From JADJRG01 sp964474905 (lineage in GTDB: Bacteria; Myxococcota_A; Polyangia; Nannocystales; Nannocystaceae): a DNA stretch of 64,000 nucleotides. The stretch covers positions 1 through 64,000 of the forward strand of contig CAYYUP010000023.1 in NCBI GenBank assembly GCA_964474905.1, written 5' to 3'. Shown piece by piece: positions 9,078-17,378 of this stretch. Numbering within the stretch: the stretch's first letter is position 1; each line of letters begins with the position of its first letter. The notes below the pieces were generated by a model, which ran no database searches, was not told the DNA's origin, and saw only the letters and a list, made by a program, of their open reading frames with translations. The translations under genes were made by a program, and so were the position numbers.

Positions 9078-11072
9078 TCAGGCGGGCATATCACGCGGGA
9101 GCGGAATGATGACCTCAAAGGTCGAGCCCTCACCCAAAATGCTGCGAACGGTGATATCTCCGCCAAGCATCTCCGCCAAGCGCTTCGAGATCGCGAGGCC
9201 CAAACCGGTACCGCCAAAGTCCGCCGTGACCTTTTCATCGGCCTGGGTGAACGCCTGAAAAATAGCGTCGAGCTTATCCTCTGCGATTCCGACGCCGGTA
9301 TCACAGACCCGCATGCTCATCAGCTCGACCCCGTCGCGGATGTCCCTCGTGACAACCACGTCAACCTGACCCTTGCGGGTAAATTTGCAGGCGTTGGAGA
9401 TCAAATTGAGGAGTATTTGCTTGAGTTTGGTCCGGTCGCTGAGAATCCTGGCGCCGGCATCCTCGCATTGAAAGTGCAGCTGATTGTCGTTCTTGAGCGC
9501 GAGCGGCATTGTCGTCGCCTCGATCTCTTCGATGAGATGACCGATGATCAGCCGCTCCATATAGATCTCCATCTTGGCGGCCTCGATCTTCGACAGGTCG
9601 AGGATGTCATTGATCAGATCAAGCAGGTGCGTCGCGGCACTATGCACCCGCCCCAAATCCGCGACATGCTCGACCTCCCCAACCTCCGATAATTCCTCAG
9701 ACAGCAGCTCGGTATAGCCAATAATGGCGTTTAGCGGGGTCCGCAGCTCGTGGCTCATACTCGCGAGAAAGGCACTCTTGGTCCGGTTTGCGTGCACCGC
9801 TTGCTCCTCCGCGCGGCGCCGCTCGAGGATCTCTGTGGTCAGCTGATCGTTGGCCTGCGAGAGCGCCTCGGTGCGCTCGACGACACGCTCCTCGAGGTCA
9901 TCATGGGCCTCGCGCAGGGCCTCTTCGGCGAGCTTACGACGGGTGATGTCGGTGATCGCGACCAATGAACCGCGATGGGTGCCCCCTGCGTCGTAGAAGG
10001 GCTTTGCAGCGACGATGCTCCAGAATTCAGAACCATCACGGCGCCGCCATCGAAAGTCGAATTCCTCCTCCACACCGCCGCTACGCCGGGCCAGGTTCGT
10101 CCGGGCCTCGGCTGCGCTCTCGGGATCCATGTATTCGAAAATCCGGCGGCCGAGCATCTTGCGCGGCACTGTGCCCAAAAACCCGGCGAGGCGGTCGTTC
10201 ACGTATTCGATCACACCGTCAGGATCGTTGACCAAAATTCCGTCGTTGATCGCCGTGATCAGGGACCGGAAATAGGCCTCCTGGTCGCGGCGCGCGTCCT
10301 CTCGCGAGACCTCGCGGGTTCGATCGAGGGCAACACCCATCACCCCCCGGGTCACACCTTCAGCGTCGACGAGCGGCGCACAGCGGAGCTCTAAGGTCAT
10401 GCCGCGGATCCGCATCACCTCGCTGACTCGCTCGCCGGCGAGGGCCCGTTGCAATACCAAGTGCATGCCCGGAAAGTCAGGAAAGGCCTGCTGCACCCGC
10501 AGACCGACGACCTCTGTCGGCAGCTTCGCACCGCCCTCCCGGGGCACAAATGAGAAGCGCTGAAAAACCAGGCGCGCGTCCACCAAAAAAAGCGCCAGCG
10601 GACTCGCCTGGGTCACCAGATCGAACCACAGGGCAAATTCTCGCTCCAGCAGATCTTCGCAGGCGTGCACGTCGTAGGCCTGGGCTTCGTTCGGCTGATC
10701 ACTGGGGCGCAATGCCGCATCGAAGCCGGCACAGGTACCATCGAGCCCGAAGAAAGGCTCGGTGACCACGTCAAAGAGAACCACCTCACCGTCGCGATGA
10801 CGGCAGCGCAGCTGAAACGAAGACGCTTCGTCGGCTGCCCCGGCTGCGTCTAACCGCACCCGGTCGTCGGGGTGGACCAGCGAGCGGAGCAGGCGAGCAT
10901 CGCCGCAAAGCCGCGACGATGAGAAGCCCAGTACAGTCTCGACCGACGCATCGATCGATTCGATGACCATGGCCGGCCGGCTGCGAAAGCGTGCAAAGAG
11001 CAGGCCGAGCCGACGAGCGAGACCCTGTTGGGTCCCGGTTTCAAGGTGGCCTCTGCTCCCGTCGCGCTCCAC
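9078..11072 (-). CDS. Soluble PAS-domain sensor histidine kinase
   Basis: A 664-aa cytoplasmic histidine kinase with no clear transmembrane segment. The first ~390 residues carry about three PAS-type sensor modules, the last ending in a typical PAC strand. A coiled linker leads to a HisKA domain with the phospho-acceptor His441 in SHELRTPLN. The HATPase domain shows the N box (ISNACKF), G1 (DTGVGI) and G2 (GGTGLGLAIS). There is no receiver domain and no response regulator next to it, so its partner is elsewhere. The start is GTG at 11072; later in-frame Mets are possible. It follows the nucleotidyltransferase by 96 bases on the same strand and could be cotranscribed. Confidence 0.85.
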   Translation of the reverse strand: MERDGSRGHLETGTQQGLARRLGLLFARFRSRPAMVIESIDASVETVLGFSSSRLCGDARLLRSLVHPDDRVRLDAAGAADEASSFQLRCRHRDGEVVLFDVVTEPFFGLDGTCAGFDAALRPSDQPNEAQAYDVHACEDLLEREFALWFDLVTQASPLALFLVDARLVFQRFSFVPREGGAKLPTEVVGLRVQQAFPDFPGMHLVLQRALAGERVSEVMRIRGMTLELRCAPLVDAEGVTRGVMGVALDRTREVSREDARRDQEAYFRSLITAINDGILVNDPDGVIEYVNDRLAGFLGTVPRKMLGRRIFEYMDPESAAEARTNLARRSGGVEEEFDFRWRRRDGSEFWSIVAAKPFYDAGGTHRGSLVAITDITRRKLAEEALREAHDDLEERVVERTEALSQANDQLTTEILERRRAEEQAVHANRTKSAFLASMSHELRTPLNAIIGYTELLSEELSEVGEVEHVADLGRVHSAATHLLDLINDILDLSKIEAAKMEIYMERLIIGHLIEEIEATTMPLALKNDNQLHFQCEDAGARILSDRTKLKQILLNLISNACKFTRKGQVDVVVTRDIRDGVELMSMRVCDTGVGIAEDKLDAIFQAFTQADEKVTADFGGTGLGLAISKRLAEMLGGDITVRSILGEGSTFEVIIPLPRDMPA

Positions 11073-11168
11073 GATCGACCGCCGAGGACCCCATGAAACG
11101 GACCCTCACCCCGCGCAAGGGTAGCAGAGAGCCTCCCTCTCAGTGCCCCCCATACCGTCGCTCAGCGG

Positions 11169-12200
11169 CTAAATTTCGATCTTCTCGTCGTGAATGAGCT
11201 GTTCGCCGACAGCGACTGCAGACACCGCAGAATTGCGGATACGAGCACCCCGGCAGGCGATCAACTCACTTACATGTACGCCCTCGTCGACGATCACCCC
11301 ATCGCCAAGCTCGACGTAGGGACCCACGACCGCACCTGCACCGACCTCCACTCCTCGGCCGATCCAAAACGGCTGCCGCAGGCTCGCGGTCGGATGAATC
11401 TTGGCCGAGGGATCCTGCCCCCAGAGCGGCCGCGCAGCATATGCGAGCTTTGCCCGACCGTCGAGCAGGTTATGCAGGCCGGCGAGGTAACGATGTAGGT
11501 TTGAGTGCTCCCACCAATAGCCGTCGGTGACATAGCCGTAGTAACCGCGGCCGCTGTCAAAGAGCTGACGGTAGGCCGTACGCACGATGCAAGGCGCCCC
11601 CTGCTTGGGAATGCGATCGATAAACCGCGGCTCGATCACCTGCACCCCAGTGAACATCAGCGGCTCCCCAAGCGTGGCTCCGGCGCGCTCGAGACCGAGA
11701 AAACCGACGACCTCTCGCTGCTCGCTCAGGCGCAGACTCCCCCATCGCTCGGCCCGCACATCTCTGCGCAGGACCATGGTGGCCTCTGCACCGGTGGCGC
11801 TGTGCTGAGCGAGCACCGCCTTGAGATCGAGATCCAGGAGGATTTTGCCGTTGACAATCACGATCGGCGCCCCGCTCCCATCGTCTAAAAGTGACCGGGC
11901 TCTTCGGACACCTCCACCGGTGCCAAGGATCTCGGGCGCCTCCCGGGAGTAGGCGATCGCCACCTCGAGATCGCTGCCATCACCGAGCTCCGCTTCGATC
12001 TGATCGCCGAGGTGATGGAGGTTGATGACGATCTCGCGGATGCCCTGCGAGCGCAACCAAAGCGCGACCCAGCGGACGAGCGGCGTGCCGCAAAGCGGCA
12101 GCATTGGCTTTGGAAGCAGGCTGGTGAGCGCGCCCAAGCGGGTGCCCAAGCCGGCGGCGAGGATCATCGCCCGTGGTGTCTTTGGCATAGCCGCGAGCAT
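11169..12200 (-). CDS. Sugar nucleotidyltransferase with left-handed beta-helix tail
   Basis: This 343-aa enzyme should join a sugar-1-phosphate to a nucleotide. The N-terminus has the signature AAGLGTRL followed by LPKPMLP, the nucleotide-binding loop of the NTP_transferase fold. Residues ~255-335 look like hexapeptide repeats of a left-handed beta-helix (I-G-x-G-V-x-V pattern), as in mannose-1-phosphate guanylyltransferase and glucose-1-phosphate thymidylyltransferase relatives. The exact sugar cannot be told from sequence. Two starts are possible: 12200, or 12188 four codons later; neither has a clear ribosome binding site. It lies 18 bases after the membrane protein gene upstream, suggesting cotranscription. 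Confidence 0.8.
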   Translation of the reverse strand: MLAAMPKTPRAMILAAGLGTRLGALTSLLPKPMLPLCGTPLVRWVALWLRSQGIREIVINLHHLGDQIEAELGDGSDLEVAIAYSREAPEILGTGGGVRRARSLLDDGSGAPIVIVNGKILLDLDLKAVLAQHSATGAEATMVLRRDVRAERWGSLRLSEQREVVGFLGLERAGATLGEPLMFTGVQVIEPRFIDRIPKQGAPCIVRTAYRQLFDSGRGYYGYVTDGYWWEHSNLHRYLAGLHNLLDGRAKLAYAARPLWGQDPSAKIHPTASLRQPFWIGRGVEVGAGAVVGPYVELGDGVIVDEGVHVSELIACRGARIRNSAVSAVAVGEQLIHDEKIEI

Positions 12201-12218
12201 ACCCGCAGCAAGGGCGCT

Positions 12219-13892
12219 TCACACCCGCCAGACGATGCGATCGAGGGCCGCTTCGACAAGCCAAAGGCCCAGTCCCATGACCACCAAGACCGCCCACATG
12301 CGGACGATCGCGCTGCGTTTGGCCGCCGCAATCGCCTCGCGGAACTCTGGATCGTCCTGCGACTCACCGTCGCCGATCACTTCGGCCATCGCCCGCGCAG
12401 TGCTGGCATGACGCCGCAGGATCACCAGCGCCAAGATCAGAAGAAAAAGGCCGCCACCGCCGAGCAGAGCGATGCGCAGGCCCAAGTACCAAGACTGCTT
12501 GCGCTCGACCATCGCCTCGAGCCTGTGGCTCAGGGTGTTCAACGCCAACGGCGGCCCCAATACCTGAACCGGCAGGGCGCCGAGCAAGAAACGACGGGCC
12601 CTCTTGAGCTCCGCCGGCTCGAGCGAACTGCGCTCTAGTTGGGCGAGATAACGGGCCTCTGCCTCCCTATCGAAGGCCCGCTCAACCCTCGGTGCGGCGA
12701 GCTGCTCACGGTATCGCTCGAGTACAGGGTCGAGGCTCTCGGGAGCCCTTGGATCGCCGTCGACCACCTGCAACCGCAGGATCTCCGCCGACTCCCCGGG
12801 TCTGTTGGTGAAGTAATAGGCCTCGGCCTGGACAAGGCCCGCGTCGATGCCGGTGGTAAGCCACCGACGCGGCGGCTGGCGGCCGATGACCGGCTTTAGA
12901 GTATCTACCCAGGCGCCATCTGGACCGTGGATATCGACATAGATCGGCCGCTTGCTGCGAAGCCCGCGGACCGCGATCGACGCGAGGTCACCAACGCTGA
13001 GCGCCAGCGGATCGCCCTCCAGGCGCACAGCCCCGGCAAAGGAGACCATGCGAAAGCGCCGTCGACCGATCACCCTGCCCTCTTCGGTGAACACCAGACC
13101 TGGCTCGACGACGCGAACCTCGAGTTCGATGATCTCGCTGGTCAGCGGACCGCGCAGCATCACCAAACCCAGACGATCACTGCGCTCGTGAGCGAGAATC
13201 GGCGGCTCCCGGGTCTTGCCGCGCCGACCCATAAATTCACCGCCGACAAGCGCAACCTCGACCTCCGCCACGAGGGCATAACCGTCGGGATCGCTGACCC
13301 GGATCATCAACGTATTGTCGAAGCCGGCCAAGAGGCGCCGCTCGGGTCGCACGACGATCATCACGCCCTCGGGCTGCGGCTGGGTATTGTCCCCCCAATT
13401 GAGATTGGAGGTAGAGATCGTCAACTCACCGCGCTGGGGCGGCCGCTTGTCGACAACCTCGATGGCGACAGCCTCACGGAATGCAGGCAGCTCCGCACCC
13501 TCGACCTCGAAGACCAGTGTGGCCGGACCGACCGCCAGCTCGGGCACAACAAAGCGACCCTGGGCGACACCGATCTCTGCGAGGTCTGTGATCTCGCCGA
13601 GCGGCAAATCGAGCGCCCCTTGGATTACATGGGCCCGGATCCGCGAGCCCGTGAGGGGCTGACGGGCACCGTCGACGTGCAGCACTCGCAGCGCCAATGA
13701 CTCCCCCACCTGCCAACGGCCCTCGACCTGAGCGACGACCGCCTGCTCGACCCGCCAACCCGCGACCCAGAGGCTCAGCAGGATCACCAAAGCCATGCCA
13801 AAAGCGGCGACAAAGACCGGGATCCAAAGCGCTCCCATGCCCTCTAGCACGAGCTGGGGCTCGTCTTCGTCGCTCTCTGTCGCCTCGTGCAC
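12219..13892 (-). CDS. Membrane protein with large extracytoplasmic region, unknown function
   Basis: I do not recognise a named family. The 557-aa product has one hydrophobic helix near the N-terminus (about residues 20-45), a ~400-residue beta-rich polar region that could be Ig-like or macroglobulin-like domains, then two helices near the C-terminus (about 470-495 and 530-552). The polar region would face the periplasm. It starts with GTG at 13892 and ends 18 bases before the nucleotidyltransferase, so the two probably form an operon. It is divergent from the UDP-glucose dehydrogenase gene; together with the nucleotidyltransferase this hints at envelope polysaccharide work, which is inference. 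Confidence 0.6.
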   Translation of the reverse strand: MHEATESDEDEPQLVLEGMGALWIPVFVAAFGMALVILLSLWVAGWRVEQAVVAQVEGRWQVGESLALRVLHVDGARQPLTGSRIRAHVIQGALDLPLGEITDLAEIGVAQGRFVVPELAVGPATLVFEVEGAELPAFREAVAIEVVDKRPPQRGELTISTSNLNWGDNTQPQPEGVMIVVRPERRLLAGFDNTLMIRVSDPDGYALVAEVEVALVGGEFMGRRGKTREPPILAHERSDRLGLVMLRGPLTSEIIELEVRVVEPGLVFTEEGRVIGRRRFRMVSFAGAVRLEGDPLALSVGDLASIAVRGLRSKRPIYVDIHGPDGAWVDTLKPVIGRQPPRRWLTTGIDAGLVQAEAYYFTNRPGESAEILRLQVVDGDPRAPESLDPVLERYREQLAAPRVERAFDREAEARYLAQLERSSLEPAELKRARRFLLGALPVQVLGPPLALNTLSHRLEAMVERKQSWYLGLRIALLGGGGLFLLILALVILRRHASTARAMAEVIGDGESQDDPEFREAIAAAKRSAIVRMWAVLVVMGLGLWLVEAALDRIVWRV

Positions 13893-13977
13893 GCTCGACT
13901 ACACTAACAGAGGCTACCTGCCCGCGAAATCACCGGGCTCGCCAGCGGCGACGCGCGGTCGTATCCTCCGCCGCACT

Positions 13978-15291
13978 ATGAAGGTCAGCATCATCGGCAC
14001 CGGATACGTCGGCTTGGTCGCAGCCGCGGTTTTTGCCGACTACGGCAACGATGTCATCTGCGCAGACGTCAACAACGACAAGATCGCGGCACTCCAACGC
14101 GGTGAGGTCCCGATCTACGAGCCCGGGCTAGAGCCCCTCGTCAGCCACAATACCGACTCTGGGCGCCTCCGATTTACAACCGAAAATGCTGAGGCCGCAG
14201 CTCACGGCGACGTGATCTTCATGGCCGTCGGCACCCCGACCCGCGCCGCGGATGGCTCCGCCGATCTCTCCTTTCTCATGCAAGCGGTCACCGACGTCGC
14301 CCGCGGTCTCCAGCGCCCGGCGCTCATCGTCAACAAAAGCACGGTCCCGGTCGGCACCGCCGAGCGCGTCGCCCGGGTGATGGCCGAGCACACCAAGCAA
14401 CCCTTTGTCGTCGTCTCCAACCCCGAGTTCCTCAAAGAAGGCTCGGCCGTCGATGACTTTATGCACCCCGATCGGGTGATCATCGGCACCACCGACGAAC
14501 GGGCCCGATCAGTGCTGCGCCGGCTCTATCGGCCTTTTTGCCGGACCAATGACCGCATGATCTTCATGGATGCGCGCTCGGCCGAGATGACCAAGTACGC
14601 CTCCAATGCTTACCTCGCCACCCGGATCTCGTTTATCAACGACATCGCCAATCTCGCCGATGCGGTCGGTGCGGACGTCGAACTGGTCCGCAAGGGCATG
14701 GGCGCCGACCCTAGGATCGGCCATAAATTTCTCTACCCCGGTGTCGGCTACGGCGGCTCGTGTTTTCCTAAGGATACCCGCGCCCTGATCAACACCGCCC
14801 GCGAGTACGGCCTCTCACTCGACATCGTCGCCGCCGCCGAGCGCCTCAACGAACTGCAAAAACTGGTACTCGTGCGCAAGGTGAGGCAGCACTTTGGCGA
14901 GGGCAACTTGCCCGGCAAGGTGCTCGCGGTCTGGGGTCTTTCGTTCAAGCCCAATACCGACGACGTACGCGAGGCACCTGCCCTGCGGATCGTCCAGACC
15001 TTGGCCGCCGACGGTGCCAAGATCCGCGTCCACGATCCCGTCGGCGGCGCTAATTTTATGGAGGTATTGGGCGACACGCAGGGCGCCGTCACCCTCGTCA
15101 ACGACCCCTACGCCGCAGCCCAGGACGCCCATGCGCTGCTCTTGGTCACCGAGTGGCGCGAGTTTCGAAGCCCCGATTTTGAGCGCCTACGAAGCATGAT
15201 GGCCGCACCCGCGCTCTTTGACGGCCGCAACCAATGGGATCGCGCCCATGTCGAATCCCTCGGCTTTACCTACACCGGCATCGGCCGCTGA
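13978..15291 (+). CDS. ugd: UDP-glucose 6-dehydrogenase
   Basis: The enzyme oxidises UDP-glucose to UDP-glucuronate with two NAD+, supplying uronic acids for capsule or lipopolysaccharide. The 437-aa product begins with a Rossmann motif (GTGYVGL) right after the ATG at 13978. It contains the catalytic Cys in GYGGSCFPKD and the substrate-domain signature NPEFLKEG, and its length is normal for the family. The open frame extends upstream to 13795, but that part has no family similarity and the ATG at 13978 opens the first beta strand. It is divergent from the minus-strand membrane protein/nucleotidyltransferase pair. A GDP-mannose dehydrogenase role is less likely but not excluded. Confidence 0.93.
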   Translation: MKVSIIGTGYVGLVAAAVFADYGNDVICADVNNDKIAALQRGEVPIYEPGLEPLVSHNTDSGRLRFTTENAEAAAHGDVIFMAVGTPTRAADGSADLSFLMQAVTDVARGLQRPALIVNKSTVPVGTAERVARVMAEHTKQPFVVVSNPEFLKEGSAVDDFMHPDRVIIGTTDERARSVLRRLYRPFCRTNDRMIFMDARSAEMTKYASNAYLATRISFINDIANLADAVGADVELVRKGMGADPRIGHKFLYPGVGYGGSCFPKDTRALINTAREYGLSLDIVAAAERLNELQKLVLVRKVRQHFGEGNLPGKVLAVWGLSFKPNTDDVREAPALRIVQTLAADGAKIRVHDPVGGANFMEVLGDTQGAVTLVNDPYAAAQDAHALLLVTEWREFRSPDFERLRSMMAAPALFDGRNQWDRAHVESLGFTYTGIGR

Positions 15292-15293
15292 CC

Positions 15294-15782
15294 CTATTCG
15301 TAGCCGGGATCGAGCTCGAGCTCAAACTTTACGACCACCGGTGGACCGTCGTACGTCGGATAGGCGACGCCCGCCGCGGCTTCGCGCAGACAGTCGGTGA
15401 GCCCCTGCCCCAGGCCCTCTGCAAGCACCGCATTGACGGCAAAGGGACTCTTTTCCTTGGGGTTTAGCTTGATCGCGAGCTTGAGATCGCCCGGCAGCTG
15501 ATCCTCGCTCTTGAGGCGATCCTTCTCGGCACCGACGCACTCGTCGATCGCCGGAAATGCGCCATTAAACGCCTGCTCGATCGCGTACTGATCGGGGCGA
15601 TCACTGCCGTATGCGTTGAGATCGAAATTCACTGCCTCATCGGGATCGAAGCTGGCAACATTGGCCTTGGCAATCGTCCGAACCCGCTGCCCCTTATGCT
15701 CCGCGGGTTTCATATTGCAGGCCGACGCCGAACCGACCGCAACCGCAAGAACCCCCAACACCACTACCTTTATCATCGCCAT
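15294..15782 (-). CDS. Small exported protein, TonB/AgmX-like C-terminus
   Basis: A 162-aa secreted protein. The ATG at 15782 has GAGGGAGAG five bases upstream, which decides the start. The N-terminus is a short signal ending AAV..SASAC, so it may be a lipoprotein with Cys22 as lipid site or a signal peptidase I substrate. The mature part has two further Cys about 49 residues apart, around a segment that reads like the C-terminal domain found at the end of myxobacterial AgmX/TonB-like proteins. That comparison is from memory and weak. It converges on ugd with a 2-base gap and diverges from the rhomboid gene. Confidence 0.65.
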   Translation of the reverse strand: MAMIKVVVLGVLAVAVGSASACNMKPAEHKGQRVRTIAKANVASFDPDEAVNFDLNAYGSDRPDQYAIEQAFNGAFPAIDECVGAEKDRLKSEDQLPGDLKLAIKLNPKEKSPFAVNAVLAEGLGQGLTDCLREAAAGVAYPTYDGPPVVVKFELELDPGYE

Positions 15783-15837
15783 CGATCTCTCCCTCAACAC
15801 CGTTACCGCCGCATGATACCCGCGTAACCAGGCCATC

Positions 15838-17016
15838 GTGAAGGATCCAGGCGTATCATCATCGCCCAGGGCGCGCCCGTCCGCGCCCCACGAACAGCCA
15901 ATTTCGGCCCAATGCCCGGCCTGCGGGCTGCACGAGATTGTACCTGTACATATATACAAACGGGAGGACGGCAGCTGGCGCCAGTATCTGGGCCGTGGAC
16001 AGCGGCCCGCGGGCACGCTGACCATTGACACCTGTCCGGTCTGCTTTGGCGCCTGGTTTGATGCCGGTGAACTCGACTCGCTCGGAAAGAGCGGCATCGA
16101 CGCGCTGCTCCGCGATCCCGAGAGCCGCCGCCCGAGCGACCGACCCTGTCCCCGAGGACATGGCCCGATGAGCGAGGTGCTCTGTGCCGCGGTGATCGAC
16201 AGCCCGCTCGAGCGCTGCGACACCTGCGGCGGCATTTGGCTCGACGGCGACGAACGCCGTCGCCTCGCCTGCGCATCGACAAAAGAAGGACAAGGCACCC
16301 GCCGCGAGCAGCTCACCCGCCGCGGCGTCATCTGGGCAGTGCAACTCTTGACCCACCTGCCGGTCGAAGTCGAAAACCCCGCAAGAGGCACACCATGGGT
16401 GGTCTACACCCTTCTTGGCGGATATCTATTTCTCTTCCTCGCCGAACTCCAGGGCCTCGTCTACTACCGCGATTGGGCCGTGGTCGCCGGCGCCCTGGTT
16501 CGCGAGACCTCCTCCGTGCATACGCTTTTCACCCACCAATTCCTGCACGGCTCCTGGATCCACCTGCTCGGCAACGCCTATTTTATCTACATCTTTGGCG
16601 ACAACATCGAGCACCTCTTTGGTCGCCTGCGCTTTATCCTTCTGGTGGTCGGCGGCGGCCTCGTCGGTGGCCTGATTCACGTCGCCCTGACGCGAGCGAC
16701 AGCCACACCGATGGTCGGCGCCTCGGGGGCGATCGCCGCGGTGATGGCCGCCTACCTCTGGAGCTTCCCCAAGGCCAAGCTCTTCCAGACGATCCCCTTC
16801 CTGCTCATCCAGGTAAAGATCCCCGCCTGGGTCTACCTCGTGATCTGGCTAGCCCTGCAGTTTTTGATGGGTTTCTTCACCGATGCCCTCGAAATGGCGT
16901 GGTTTAGCCACATCGGCGGCTTTGTGTTCGGCCTCGTGATCACCCCGCTGGTACTCCGCGGCCGTCGACGACGGGTCGCCGCAACCGTCGCCGTACCAGC
17001 CCCCGCGCTCGCCTAA
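15838..17016 (+). CDS. Rhomboid intramembrane protease with two N-terminal zinc ribbons
   Basis: A 392-aa membrane serine protease. The cytosolic N-terminus carries two zinc-ribbon-like modules: CPAC at 26-29 with CPVC at 66-69, and Cys104 with CDTC at 127-130, both ending in a W(F/L)D-G/A-G/D-E pattern. The rhomboid domain follows, with HGSWIHLLGN, the catalytic Ser296 in GASGA and the catalytic His358 in SHIGGFVFG. There are about six transmembrane helices from residue 188 on. The start is GTG at 15838. Zinc ribbons are not part of the core rhomboid fold and may bind substrate or nucleic acid; this is inference. The neighbouring genes give no clear substrate. Confidence 0.88.
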   Translation: MKDPGVSSSPRARPSAPHEQPISAQCPACGLHEIVPVHIYKREDGSWRQYLGRGQRPAGTLTIDTCPVCFGAWFDAGELDSLGKSGIDALLRDPESRRPSDRPCPRGHGPMSEVLCAAVIDSPLERCDTCGGIWLDGDERRRLACASTKEGQGTRREQLTRRGVIWAVQLLTHLPVEVENPARGTPWVVYTLLGGYLFLFLAELQGLVYYRDWAVVAGALVRETSSVHTLFTHQFLHGSWIHLLGNAYFIYIFGDNIEHLFGRLRFILLVVGGGLVGGLIHVALTRATATPMVGASGAIAAVMAAYLWSFPKAKLFQTIPFLLIQVKIPAWVYLVIWLALQFLMGFFTDALEMAWFSHIGGFVFGLVITPLVLRGRRRRVAATVAVPAPALA

Positions 17017-17029
17017 CTACCTACAACCG

Positions 17030-17311
17030 CTAGCCGTCGCGCTGAACGAAAGCCGTATCGGCCATGTCGCCATCGTCAAAACCAAAGAAGATCCGCATCT
17101 GCTTTTCGAGGAAGTCGCGCCCCTCCTGGCTCTGCAGATCGATGCGATAGGTGTTGATGTAGCGCGGCGACTCGCGGATCCACATCTGCCAGGCCTCGAT
17201 GCTGACGTGATCGTAGATCAGCTGACCAAAGTCGTTGGGGAAGGGCTTGAAAGGAAGGCCGGGGGCGTCCTTGTCGAGCTTTTTACAGTGGACCGTGCGC
17301 TGCTGGTTCAT
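17030..17311 (-). CDS. yggX: YggX-family oxidative damage protection / Fe(II) trafficking protein
   Basis: This small cytosolic protein (93 aa, the family's usual size) is linked to protection of iron-sulfur clusters from oxidation. It opens with the family hallmark RTVHCKKL, including the conserved Cys, and has AWQMWI, INTYRIDL and a C-terminal FFGF block. A longer frame to 17407 exists, but family members begin just before the RTVHC motif, so the ATG at 17311 is chosen. It is convergent with the rhomboid gene (14-base gap) and lies just downstream of glycyl-tRNA synthetase on the same strand, probably cotranscribed. Confidence 0.9.
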   Translation of the reverse strand: MNQQRTVHCKKLDKDAPGLPFKPFPNDFGQLIYDHVSIEAWQMWIRESPRYINTYRIDLQSQEGRDFLEKQMRIFFGFDDGDMADTAFVQRDG

Positions 17312-17378
17312 CTTGTCTCTCGTTCGTGATCGCGGTGGTTTGAGGTTCTGGGGCTTCGCGGCTTTGGGGGGATCTATA

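Noticed and set aside
15294..16391. A 365-aa minus-strand protein from one long open frame
   Set aside because: The upstream two thirds lie antisense to the rhomboid gene. A ribosome binding site and signal peptide place the real start at 15782.
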